The notes below the pieces were generated by a model. It saw nothing but the letters and a program-made list of their open reading frames with translations. It did no database searches and was not told where the DNA came from. From Zopfochytrium polystomum (Eukaryota > Chytridiomycota > Chytridiomycetes > Chytridiales > Chytridiaceae), in assembly GCA_025765615.1 (NCBI GenBank), contig JAIVFJ010000155.1, positions 95,232 through 159,231 on the forward strand: 64,000 nt of DNA. Reading direction: 5' to 3'. The translations under genes and the position numbers were made by a program. Shown in pieces: positions 21,923-33,987 of the stretch; the first letter of the stretch is position 1; each line of letters begins with the position of its first letter.

Positions 21923-22255
21923 CACCACCGGCGGGTACATTAATGAGATTTTCGAGCCTCGCTTTTGCAAGCTGTCCAGCGTTCGTCCGGCCGTCGCGTC
22001 CAGTCCCGAGTCGGAGGCTGAGCGAACGTGGCTTACTTGACCGTCCCCCTCCTCGGACAGGCCCTCTCTTGTGTCCATATTCGACGTTGCTGCTCCGTCG
22101 ATAGCTCCAAGCGGTGGTAAAAGCGCCAAAGATGCTAAAGCGTTTATTGCTGAGCTGGTGCTGGAGAGTATCGATCTGGAGTGGGTCGCGGTGCCGAAGG
22201 AGGCTCCGACTGCCTTCATTCAGGTCTGTCAATCCGCTCGGAACTTTCCTACTTG
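21923..22255 (+). pseudogene. Inverted 333-bp fragment of DUF4139 gene 1
   Basis: Bases 21923-22255 match the reverse strand of 18101-18433 without any indel and with about 23 mismatches (about 7 percent). The copy includes 3' exon-1 sequence plus 33 bases of the following intron, so it arose at DNA level rather than from mRNA. In the frame of the parent gene it carries a TGA at 22038-22040. It sits 46 bp upstream of, and head-to-head with, the start codon of DUF4139 gene 2, so it now forms part of that gene's promoter region. Confidence 0.9.
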
Positions 22256-22405
22256 AATCGGCATTGCCCGGTACCCTCACCAAGCTAACAAAATTGGACT
22301 TCAAATCGCATTTTGTAAGCTGGGGCAATGTATGTATTAATGTAGAGTTGGAAGGAAACAACGAAGCACCAAAGTTGATTTAAAGGAAGACGAACAGGAG
22401 CAAAG

Positions 22406-23662
22406 CTACTTCCGGCCCTTTGGCTTTGTGGGAGCGGCGCTTGCCGCCTTCTTCGCACCGCCTCCGGCGGCGGGTTTCGCCGCTCGCGCGGGCGCCGCTC
22501 GAGTGGCACCGCCTGCGGGAGCTGCCTTGGCCGGCGTGGTGGTTTTCTTGCCAGTGGTAGCACCGCCCTTGGAACAGCGGCCGGCCCGTCGGAACAGTCG
22601 CCCTCCCTGGGAGCGGAAGGACATGTGGTCATCACAGAACTCTCTGATGTTGTCGGTTCCGTCTTTCTTGTTCCTTGACGACGCGCCGCCGGGTTTGGCT
22701 AACAGATTTCGAAGTTGCGGTGGGAAGCTAGATGAGGCAATGCGATTGTAGGAACAAGTTGATGCAACGTATACGCACCCTCTGACCAATCCACGAGTCT
22801 GTATTTCGCAGAGCCCTGCGGTTTGGTGTGGTATGGGTTTTGTTTGAGTGTGCGTTAATTCGATGAGAAACCTTTCAGAGGGCAGAACTTTCTACTTACA
22901 TCTTTTTTTGTACCAACGCGGATGTTCTCGCCTTTAACGTCGTTATGATTGTACCCGGCCTTGTCTTGCTGCTTGTTGATCTGACGATCGATCTCCGCGC
23001 TCATGCGTCCGGGCGAGGAGTCGCGGTTGTTCTTCAGGTGATCTTTGAGGCTCGAGTGGCCCACCTTTGTCTGTACCATGCCTTTGTCGTCGTGGGCAAT
23101 GTATTGCTTGGCTATGTGATTAAGGAAGTAAGGGTAGTAGGACGAAAGAGCGAAGTGTTCGGTGTTTCAATGGAGGGTTGAGCGAAAGTGATCAGATCGA
23201 CAAAGTGAGAACGATGAGAAGATTCAGGGCAAACGCTACTGTAACATGCACATACCTGCACGTGTCGCGGCGACCTCATGGGCTTCCCATTCGGCCCCTG
23301 GCTTCAGCTTCTTGTAAGCAGCGCTACTCCCACTGCTCGTAGTAGCACTGTACACCGTTCCCGATCCTCCCCGACCGATCTCTTTTCCAACCTTGCGACG
23401 AAGGTCGATTAATGAGGGAGCCGTGAGGCCGACTGGACAGAGGGACGTAACGCATGCGGGGAGTAGTGAGATTCGGCAGTAGGAAACAAACCTGGACAGA
23501 GTGGCCTCCGACGTTGACCGATTGGCCCTCGGGCGAGCTGCTGGTGGAGCCAGACAGTCGGGACAGGTCGCCGCCCATTCCTGACCGCCTCATGGCGAGC
23601 GACGGGGCAGAAGTGGTAAGCAGCAAGACGAAGGCAAGAATGAGTGCCGTTGATTGAAGCAT
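22406..23662 (-). CDS. Secreted mini-kinase-like protein A (short basic tail)
   Basis: Five exons (23662-23492, 23391-23256, 23111-22900, 22815-22779, 22698-22406) join in frame to 282 residues. Residues 1-23 are a signal peptide (MLQSTALILAFVLLLTTSAP). The core has a kinase glycine loop GRGGSGTVYS (63-72), a beta3 lysine in YKKLK (84), a helix-E-like stretch, the catalytic loop HNDVKGENI (158-166, HxDxKxxN intact) and LVDWSE, where Asp182 stands at the DFG position as DWS. No alphaF-alphaI lobe or APE is visible. A conserved FRSQGGRLFRRAG segment then leads to a Lys/Ala/Pro/Gly tail of about 70 residues. It looks like a secreted, catalytically plausible but extremely small kinase; substrate and family are unknown. 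The same exon pattern recurs in the gene at 24398-27852. Confidence 0.72.
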
Positions 23663-24397
<735 letters not shown>

Positions 24398-27300
24398 TTA
24401 TTTCTTCTTGCCTCCTCCTCCACCGCCTGACGCCGGCTTAGCAGCCGCAGCGGGCTTCGCCGAGGCCTGCTGCTTCGGTGCAGCCTGCTGCGGCTGCTGC
24501 TTAGGGGCGGCCGCCTGCTTCTTCTCTGGTGCCTGCTTCGTTGCCCCTCCCGTCTGTCTGCTCCCACCTCCGCTACCGCCACCATTCGCCTTCTGAGCCG
24601 GCGCCGGTTTTGCCGCTGGGGCCTTTGCTGTGCTGCCGCCGCCGCCGCGGTTTGTGCGTGCCGGAGTCGACGGATTGCCTCTCGAAGCGCCGGCACCGCT
24701 TCCGCCTCCTCCTCGCGCTCCTGTTCCCGTGCCGGTGCCGCCGCCGCCGCCGCCTCGCGTTTGGGGCTTCGCCGCGGTGCCGGCCTGGGCTGTTCCGCCC
24801 CCTCCTGCTTTTGATCCACCTCCAGCAGTGCCGCCGCCGCGAGACTGGGTCTTCGCAGCGCCTTTGGCGGCTCCTCCGCCACCTCCTCTCGGCGCTGGTG
24901 CCTTTGACCCCCCTCCACCACCTGCAGTTCCAGCACGGGCTTGAGTCTTTGCCCCACTTCCCCCCGATCCCAATGGCGTTTTCGCTCCGCCTGTCGCTCC
25001 CCCGCGTGTTGCCTTGCTGACGCCGCCGTTCGCTCCGGTTCCGAGTCTCGCTGGTGCTGGTGCCTTTCCGCCGGCTCCGCCCATCTTGCCGCCTCCACTT
25101 CCCTTGGCAACTTCGGCTCCGCCACCCCCGCGGTTCGCGCCAGCGGTCCCGCTCGTGCCACTGCCACGACCCGCTGCAGGTGCCTTGCCATTGGAGCCAC
25201 CCGCCTTGCCGCCTCCAGCGCCCTTCGCTACTCTAGCTGCACCGCCGCCGCCGCGCGTTGTTCCTGCAGTGTTGCTGCCGGCCCCGCTTCCTTTCCCTCC
25301 AGCTCCAACTCCACTTTTGGATCCTCCTGCTGCTCCGCCGCGCGTTGCTCCTGTGGCTGGTGCCTTGCTGTTTAAACCACCCGCTTTGCCACCGCCACCG
25401 CCGCCCGCCTGACCGCCACGAGCACCTTTCGACGCTGCGCCTTTGGCTCCAAGTGCGCCGGCATCACGTCCCGTCGCGGGTGTCTTGCCTTTGGGTCCGC
25501 CTGCCTTGCCACCGCTAACGCCGCCGACCTTCGTGAGACCAGCGCCGCCATTTGCTCGTGCAGCCTTGCCGCCCGTCCCACTTCCTTTCCCTCCGGATCC
25601 AGCTCCCGTGGAACCGCCCGGCTTGCCGCCGCCATTTGCGCCGCCGCGCGTTGCTCCTCCAGCCTTCCCGCTGGCTACAGAAGCTGCACCGCCGCCGCGT
25701 CCTGCCGCTGGTGCCTTGCCATTGGGGCCGCCCGCCTTACCGCCACCTGCGCCTTTCGCAGGCGTCGCGCTGCCAACCTTTGCACCGGCTCCGGTTGTGC
25801 CGCCGCCGCGTCCGGCCGCGGGTGCTTTGCCATTAGAACCACCAGCCTTGCCACCGCCAGCCCCTCCACCGGCTTTCTTGAGTCCCGCACCGCCGCCGCC
25901 TCGCGTCGCTCCTGCACCGGTTTCAGTTGCGCCGCCACCGCGTCCTGCCGCTGCTGCCTTTTCATTGGAGCCGCCTACCGTCTTACCGCCAGCAACACCC
26001 GTTGAGACTTCACGTGCACCGCCGCCGCTGCCACGCGTCACCTTGCCCGCCGCTGGTGTCTTGCCATTGGCGCCGGCTGTCTTGCCACCGCCGGCACCGC
26101 CGCCTTTCCCCCCTCCACCTGCACCACCCGCGGCCTTGGCAGCACCGCCGCCCTTGGCTGGCCCAGCTGCACCGCCGCTCGTTCCGGTCGCACCCTTGCC
26201 GGCGCCCTTTCTTCCTCCAGCTTTTGATGTGGCCCCAGTCGTCACGCTGTCCCCTCGGGCACCTCCGCCGCCACGCTGCGACGCGGGGGCCTTGCCGGTG
26301 GCCCCACTGGCAGCCGTCTTGCCACGGTCGGCGCCGCCACCTTTTGCGACTCCAACGCCTCCAGTCTTCCCGGCGGTGACGCCGTCGCCACCCTTGCCAA
26401 CCTTGCCAGCCTTGCCAGGCCCCTCTCCGGCAGCGCCGCCACGGGCCGTCACGCCCGTCTTGCCAGCTGCAGCTCCCCCTCCCGCACCACGTCCCGCCGT
26501 CGTTTCTTTACCCTCAGCACCACCAGTCCCACCCACCTTGCCCGCGCGGGTACCACTCTTCGGGCCGGCAGACTTGCCGCCGGGGGCAGCACTGCTTCCA
26601 GCGGCTCCACCAGCGGCCTTTGCCCCAGTTCCTCCTGTGGCCTTGCCAGCAGCCGTACCCGCCTTCGCATCCGTCTTTGCGCCGCCGCCCTTTGCGCCGT
26701 TGCTCCTTCCGCATGCACCGGCGCGACGGAACAGCCTGCCGCCGGCAGCGTACCGGAAGCCCATGTGGTCGCTGCAAAACTCTTTGATCTCGCTCTTTCC
26801 GGCAGCCTTGTTTCGAGTCGACGAGCTGCCAGGCGTGGCTGGGAGGAAGTGGTTGTTGTTTTTGTGGAAGGAGAATGGGAGGGATGGGGGAAAGGTTAAA
26901 TTTGTAATTCAAACAGAGTGCAGTGTCCATGGCGATGCGTACCCTCTGACCAGTCCACGAGCTTGAACTTTGCCGATCCCTGGAATGTTTTTTTTGTTTC
27001 GGTTGTTGATGTTTGAGTGAGTGAAAAGAAGAATAAAAAGGCACATGAAGCCAACATCTTTCTTCGTTCCAACGCGAATGTTCTCGCCCGACACGTCGTT
27101 GTGGTTGTACCCGGCCTTGTCCTGCTGCTTGTTGATCTGCTTGTCGATCGCCTCGCTCATTCGTCCGGGGGACGAGTCGCGGTTGTTCTTCAAGTAAGTC
27201 TTGAGGTTCGAGTCGCCCACTTTCTTCTGGACCATGCCTTTGTCGTCGTGGGAGATGTACTGTTTGGCTGTTTTTGGTTTGTTGTTTAGGAGAAAGAATG

Positions 27301-27852
27301 GGGGAGAAGAGGGAGGGAGTCATGCCCGGAATTGGAAACGAAATCGGGGTGTTAGCGGCGGGATAATGCTGGCAGGCGTGCCAGGGACCCAAGGAAGGGG
27401 GGCTTGCCCGCACCAGCTCTCGTCGCCGCCACCTCGTGGTCGCCCCACTCGGCGCCCGGCTTCAGCTTCTTGTAGACGACGTCCTGCCCGTTGCCAGTCT
27501 TTGCGCTGTACACCGTTCCGGAACCTCCGCGGCCGACCACGCCTCCGACCTTTGTGTATTTTTGCAAAGAACGAAGTTAGCGTCGGAAGAAGGCAGAATC
27601 AACCGGCCAGTGGTGTGCCAAGAGAGAGGGGCGGCTGGAAAGGGCGGGCGGGGGCTGCGAGATGTGAATTACCTGGACGGACTTGTCCCCGACTTTGACT
27701 GCTGAGCCCTCCGGCGAGTTGTTTGAGGAGGAGCTGCCCATGCGGGAGAGGTCGCCGCCCATGCCTGAGCGCCTCATTGTGAGGGATGGCGTCGCGACGC
27801 AGGTGAGCAGCAGCAACGCATGCGCGAGAAGGACAACCGCCGTTCGCAGCAT
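24398..27852 (-). CDS. Secreted mini-kinase-like protein B with giant Gly/Ala/Lys repeat tail
   Basis: Five exons (27852-27673, 27549-27414, 27267-27056, 26979-26943, 26838-24398) give 1001 residues, with exons 2-4 the same lengths as in protein A. A signal peptide (about 1-25) precedes MRRSGMGGDLSRMG, also found in A. Kinase landmarks: GRGGSGTVYS (66-75), YKKLK (Lys87), HNDVSGENI (161-169; the usual Lys is Ser) and LVDWSE (Asp185). After FCSDHMGFRYAAGGRLFRRA comes a tail of about 770 residues of almost only Gly, Ala, Lys, Thr, Ser, Arg and Pro, with recurring KAGGxNGKAPAAGRGGG-like units. Such a tail would bind polyanions or glycans; that is inference. ORFs on the other strand over this tail (up to 507 codons) are shadows of the repeat. 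Confidence 0.72.
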
Positions 27853-28539
27853 TGCGGCTGAGGACGTGGAAGAGAGGGCCGATGGTTCGAAAGGGTCCAG
27901 GTTTGTTGTTTTTTTTTTATTCCAGAAAAGAGTGGATGCCGCCCATCACGTGACGCATTGGCTCGACAAAAAAGGCAAACCAATCCGGAACAGCCCACTC
28001 TGTCTTTCCACGCACACACACACACGCACGCAGACACACACAGACACACACAGACACACAGTGTTCCGCAAGGACCCGACCCGGCGCGCCGACAGCCGGC
28101 GAACTCCACCCTTGCCGCGACACAAAAACCCCAAAACAGGAAATGTAAACACTCTCCACAAGAGGCATTGAAATCACTGTGATTTCCGCCTGTGTTGACA
28201 TCACAGGACCTTGTTCAACCGCAGCGCTCTGGCGGGACCCTGCGGATCTGGGAGAAACCAACAAAGTAACCTTGGTTTGATGGAAAAACAATCCCCACTT
28301 TTCCGTCTCCCAAGGCAAACACCACGTTTTTTTGCAGTTCATCCGTTTTATTAGCGTGGTCGAAAAGGAACAAATTATTTGTTTCAAAATGCAGATCCGC
28401 CTTGCGGACATCCCATGAGAAAACAAAGAAAAAAAATGTGGAGGTTCAAGTCGCGGTTTTCTTTGTCGAATTCCGCACTCAATCGGAGATACGGAAGAAG
28501 AAGAGGGGGAAAACAACTCACACTTCGACGCCAAACACA
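27853..28539. promoter_or_regulatory. Divergent region: mini-kinase B and S8 protease promoters
   Basis: The region holds a (CA)n/(CAGA)n tract (28014-28060) joined to the GC-rich element shared with mini-kinase A (28056-28121), and the 17-bp palindrome GAAATCACTGTGATTTC at 28170-28186. Genes read away on both sides (27852 minus, 28540 plus). The layout of simple repeat plus element is the same as upstream of mini-kinase A. Confidence 0.6.
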
Positions 28540-31203
28540 ATGGGACGGCAATTGGTGGCCTTCGCAAACGTGGCGTCCACGATCATCGGCCTCGCGGCGG
28601 CGGCGGCGGCGGCAACTCAAGAGGCCGGAACTGCGACCCTGGCTCACATGGCGTTGGTAGAGTTCCCCGCCGGCGATCCTCAGGCTTGTGACTCGCAGCT
28701 CGGCGGTCTCGAGGGTAATCTAATCAGGCTGGGCCACCAGCCCACCATCCGAACCGTCACAAACACAATCCTATTTTGTGGCGTCTCGTTCTCTCTTGAC
28801 CCAAACGTGAACGGTGCGTTTCTTTTTCTGCCTGTTTCAAAAGCTAACCACTCTCGCGAACCGAAATGAGCCAGCCACGGCAGTGGTGCAAGGACTTCCC
28901 AACGCTATTCGCGTTCACGCCGTCGAGTCCCGCGCCCGCGCGAAAATCGATGGATATAGCGAGAGCACGGACCGGAAAGCCGAAACCATCCATACCATGA
29001 CAGGCGTCGAGAGAGCGCGACAAGAGCTGGGTCTAACCGGAAAGGGCGTCGTCGTTGCGGTCCTCGACTCCGGTGTCTTCTACAAGCACCCCGCACTCGG
29101 TGGCTGCTTTGGGCCAGGCTGCAAAATTGCAAAAGGGTACGACCTGGTCGGCGACGATTACAACGGTGCCAACAACCTCAACCCGGACGCGGATCCCTTC
29201 GACAACTGCAGCGATATATCACACGGCACGCACGTCGCGGGAATTGTCGCCGGAGACGCTCGAAACATCACTGCTCCCGGATTTAAGCCGATTTATCCCT
29301 GGACGGGTGTTGCCCCCGACGCTACCATTCACATGTACCGAGTTTTTGGATGCACAGGGTTAACAACGAACGATGTGATCGTGTCGGCCATATTTCGCGC
29401 CATCGAGGACGGTGCGGATATTATCAACCTATCGTAAGTAGGTCCCCTGCCACCGCCTTCAAAGTTGCGGCAACTCAAGATGACCTGAAATTTGGGCGGT
29501 TTAGGATCGACAACGGCCCGAACTTTCCCGAAGCTGCAGACGCTGCTGCTGTCACGAGGGCGGGTGAGAACGGCGTAAAGGTTTTCGCTGCTGCGGGCAA
29601 CAATGGAGCTGTCGGGCTCTATGTGGCAGCTAACCCTGCTGGAGCTCTGGGCGGCTTCAGTGTTGCGTCTTTCGACATTGCCGACACCGTGCGCTATCCT
29701 CTCACTGTCAGCGGCAAGGCTTTCCCTTGGAGCGCCGGCGTCCTCAACAGCTCTTTTGGCTCGCCCCAACAACTAGACATTTTCATCAACACTCCCAACG
29801 CCATATCGGACGACGTTCAAGACGACGGCTGCGCGTCGGTTGGCGCTGGCGCTGCCGGCAAAAGCGTGCTTATTCGTTACGGTTCAGCGTGCGACTCCAC
29901 TACCCGATGCACGACGGCGCAACAAGCTTGGGCCACATCTTGCATTATCTACTCCAACGACGATTTCCTCAACGGCGTGAACGGCAGCTTCGCGATCCCC
30001 ACAGCTTCTACGACACAGGAGGCCTGACGCGTCCAGTGTCATCATAAGCAAGGTGGATCCGGCATGGCAGCTCTGCTCCTCCAGCACCGTGGGAAGAACC
30101 TTTCCTTCGCCGAGGTCAAGACTGCTTTCCAGAATACCGCTGTCCCGGCAAAAAGGTACCAGAGCTCCTTGATCGACTCTGTCGCTTTGCAAGGTGCAAG
30201 TTTCCTCAATATTTACGATGCCGCGACCACGACAACGGTTGTCTCCCCTTCGTTCCTCGCCCTCAACGACTCGGTCCATATTAAGGACAGCTACACCCTG
30301 ATGATCACAAACAAAGACATCACGCCCGTTTGCTTCACTCTAACCCAGGTGGGCACCGCCACCGCAAACCCATTCAACGGGGTCGAGGACATTGTTCAGC
30401 CGCGAAACACCACCACTTTTACTTCCAACCACGCAATAGTTGGTTTCGGCAGCAACCGGCAGGCAACGCTGAACACGCCCTCGGTCCCGCCCAACTCCTC
30501 CGTCAACGTCACCGTCCACTTTTCCCCCCCGCCGACAGCCAGTCCGTCGCTGCACCCTCTGTACTCGGGCCACCTCGTCGTCTCTCGGTACGGCAATGCG
30601 ACACCCGTCGCTCGCGTCCCGTACGCCGGCGTTGTCGGCAACTGGACCGCCGCACATATCCTCGCCGTCAGTTCGCCCTCCATGGTCCGACCCGCCGGCT
30701 TCTACCTCCCGGCTTCCACCCAGGGCAACGCCACAACCTTCACCGCGATCACCGCCGGTGCAACCGTCAACCTCACAGCGCACAACATCGCGCTTTGGAA
30801 CAGCTTCGCCGGAACGACGCGCAACGGGATCGCAGTCGTCGTGTACACGGGCTCGGACGCGGCGACCCGTGCGTCGCTCGTGGCGCTCGGGCTGATGGAC
30901 GCTGGGAACCGCGACCAAGGGGTACTGAAGGTCCGCGGGGAAGACGGCGGCGATCTGCTGTTCATGTACAACGACTTTTCGGCGCGGAACGCGCCGTTCG
31001 CCGGGCAGTCCGTCGGGGCGCCGCTGTTTTACTACTGGGGCGGGGAGGTATACGCGTCCGAGAGCGCGGACACGTATGTGAAGCTGCCGGCTGGCGAGTA
31101 CAAGTTGAGGCTGAAGGGGCTGAGGCACTTTCGGCCGCGGTTCGCGCAGGATGACGCGGATTTTCATATTGTGGAGACGCCGACGTTTCATTTGGTTTAT
31201 TAG
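28540..31203 (+). pseudogene. Subtilisin-like (S8) secreted protease locus lacking the catalytic-serine segment
   Basis: Exons 28540-28806, 28844-29433 and 29505-30027 encode a signal peptide, an I9-like propeptide (LPNAIRVHAVESRARAKIDG), the Asp motif VVVAVLDSGVFYKHP, the His motif SHGTHVAGIVAG, FAAAGNNGAVG and a PA-type insert. In active Vpr-like subtilases the GTSMA serine motif follows the PA insert. Here the frame meets TGA at 30025-30027 and resumes in the same frame with SGMAALLLQHRGK at about 30057, so the block carrying the catalytic Ser is absent. The rest (to 31203) is a normal C-terminal Fn3-like region rich in N-glycosylation sites (NSSVNVT). An in-frame deletion with a stop, or an assembly collapse, would explain this. 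As written the protein cannot be an active protease. Confidence 0.75.
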
Positions 31204-31324
31204 ATAGAGAAGAGCGGGTGTTTTATAAGCAGCACTACGCTCGGGGACTAAATGGGGGACCAAAAAGTGGCGTCCCTAACACACAGGAGAAATATAAAAA
31301 AGCGCACCGAATCCAATAGTCTGG

Positions 31325-33987
31325 CTACTCGGTCAACATGAACGACGGCCCTGACGCTCCTTCCTTCTTCGCTCCGTCGCTGTCGACGCCGCTGCCTCTC
31401 CTGTCGACGCCGCCACCTCTCCTCCTTCGTAACACTACAACGGCCAACACCCCCACCACAACGCAAACGACCGCAACCGCTCCAACGGCGATCCCAGCCA
31501 CCGCGGTCGTGCTCAGCCCCGCACCACCCGTCGATGATGGCGACGGCGACGCGCCGACAGAAGCCACGGCGTACACGCTGACGCTCCCAGCACCGCCACA
31601 TATCTGCGTCGCGTTCCCCGCGCACGGCGCCGCGCACCGATCGCCGCGCGCCGCAAGCAGCGTCTTGTTACCCCACGCGCCGCCAACGTAGCACTCTCCA
31701 CCAGCCCGCAACCCCGCCCACGCGAGCCCCTTCGTCGCCGCCGCCGCCACGCAAGTGTCGACGCTGTGTCCTGCGGCGGTCCCCGACGGCGCCGGCACGC
31801 GCGTCGCGAACAGCCCGGTCGTCGAGTCGCTGCCGTCATCGGGGAAACAGCCGGCGTAGGACGAGCCCTTGGGCGCGTAGAACGCGCGCGACGGGCCAAA
31901 GGCGTAGACGTGGCCGTCAAGGGAGGCCACGTAGACCATGCCGCCGCCGACCCCGGGCGAGCCAAAGTGGCGGGAGGTCACGTTGAAGCGGAAGAGCGAT
32001 CGCAGCTCGCCGGTCGTCGCGGTCGGGATGCTGTCCCAGCTATGGGGTGAAGAGAGAAAAGGATCAGCGCACTTAAAGCGGAGAACCTCCAGTGGATCGA
32101 CAAAAACTCACAACGTGATCCGCTCCATGTCCACGAATTCCCACATATCGCTCTCCGGCAACGGCTCTGCGTCGAGAGTCACGATGACCGCCTCGCCCGC
32201 CCGGCCCGTCCCCGCCACGATCGGCGTGCTCACCCCGCCGCGAAAGTTTTCAGCCGTCGCTCCCGCAAACTCGAACGCGACGCGGCCGTCTGTTGTGTTC
32301 GCTGACCGTCGCCAGGCCTGGATGTTGCCCTGGGCAAGCGCAAAGTAGAGGTAGCCTCCTTCCAGCGGGTATACACCCGCGGAGCCCCATACTCCGAGGC
32401 CGGTGGGGCTGTATGGGTACGGATTAATCTTGGATATTAGGGACAGATTTAGTACTCCAAATCAAATGGCGACCGTCATAACAATGTAGTTTACCTCGGC
32501 GACGATGTTGTCTGTTCCGTTCGGCCCCTGCTGGTATCCGCCCAGGCTGTTCAAATCCAAAAACTTAATCGGTCCCTGCTTCGCGCCGGCCAGCACCAGC
32601 CTCGGCGTCGCCGTGCTCCCAAACACCTCTGGCAGTACGACCACCGCGTCCGCAGCCGTATCGGTATCGTTATAATCCATCTGCGTTCCGTTATACGGCG
32701 TGTACCAGTCGATCGGCGCCAGCGCGCCGGTCTCCGCGTCCATCTGCACAGTCACGACCGCCTCAAAGTACGTCCGCGGCAGCTCGGCCGTGGCGTTGCT
32801 GCTGCGGGCGGCGGTTGGGTGGGTGAGGACGGTGCCGACGACGATGGCGTCGCCGGGCGGCGCGGACGCGTTGAAGATGCCATTGCCCGTGGCGACGAGG
32901 ATCCGCCCGTCGTCGAGCGTCGACGGGCCGTACCCGGCCATCCAGATGCCGCCGCCGCCGCCCTGGCCCATGTCCTTGCTAGAGACCGTCGAGAAGGCCG
33001 TCTTGAACGCGCCGGTGGTGGGGTCGATCACGTGGATCCAGCCTTGGTACGGCGGGATGTCGCTGGATGAAGGTAGTAGGGGGACGTCTGCCTGTGAGAA
33101 AGGATCCCAATTTGAAATGAAGGTGGTCTAGGACACTCAACTATCCGGCAAAGCACACGACGACCATCCCACCAGTCATCAGCAGCGCGGCCCTGCTCTT
33201 CTCGTAGTAGTCGTCAAAGACCACGCCTGCGTCGTTCGCGGCCGGCACGCCCGCAAACGCCACGGGGAACCCCGACTTGACTTGCAGCGTCATGACGTCC
33301 GCCGCGTAAAAGTAGTACTTGACCTGGTTCTCCCCCGTCGCGCGGCACGACACAAAGTACACCGTGTCCGTGTCGGCGTCAATCACGGGCGTCGCGAGGA
33401 TGCCCGCGACCACCGAGGGGAAGCCCCACACGTTTGTCGGACCGACGGGGCCATAGTTCTGCGAGGCGAGGATCGTACCGGAGGCGGCGTCGAGGATGTA
33501 GATGGTGTTGTATTCGGTGGCGACGAGGACGATCGGCTTGCCGTAGGATTTGGGGGTGTAGACGAGGGGCTGGGCTGTGACGTTGTTGTTTATGGCGTCC
33601 CTGATGAAAGTATAGAGTGGGGTTGTTTTTGATGTGAGCGGGAAGTAAAAGTCGAGGGGGCTGAAAGCCGGCTCACCCGTCAAGCTTGGCTACGAATGCC
33701 AAGCCAAAGTCGCCGGCGTCAAAGTCCTGCTTGCGCAGCCCGCTGTCTCCGTAATAGTTTGTCCGGGCGTTGTCGGCGTTCCTCGTCACGACGTTGTTCT
33801 TGATCGCGGTCGCGGCGCCGGTGAAGGTGGCCGTCGAGAGCGAAAGTAGCAGCAGCAGTACAAGCGGAAGACCAGCCGCGATGGCGGCGAGGGAAGCCAC
33901 TCCGATAGCGCGCGTCGTCGCTGCCTTGGGCGGCGCTCGCAGCGTCGGAGCTGCCTGCACGGAGCGTTTTCTGAATGAATACGGCAT
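31325..33987 (-). CDS. Membrane-anchored PQQ-type beta-propeller protein with WSC domain
   Basis: Five exons (33987-33677, 33600-33159, 33091-32495, 32428-32112, 32039-31325) give about 793 residues. Residues about 28-55 are a hydrophobic signal anchor (PLVLLLLLSLS). A quinoprotein-dehydrogenase-like propeller follows, with blades such as NTIYILDAASGTILASQNYG, LATPVIDADTDTVYFVS, GWIHVIDPTTGAFKTAF and GMVYVASLDGHVYAFG. A WSC domain (YAGCFPDDGS ... LRAGGECYVGG ... ATQICGGAGSVSVY) and a second TM helix with an Arg-rich stop-transfer and acidic tail close the protein. WSC domains bind cell-wall glycans; the propeller resembles polyvinyl-alcohol or alcohol dehydrogenases, but whether it holds PQQ cannot be seen. 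The gene converges on the protease locus, 121 bp apart. Confidence 0.8.

Noticed and set aside
25443..26966. Plus-strand ORF of 507 codons, Pro/Ala/Leu-rich
   Set aside because: It is the reverse-strand shadow of the Gly/Ala/Lys repeat tail of mini-kinase B, whose strand has signal peptide, splice sites and a conserved paralogue.
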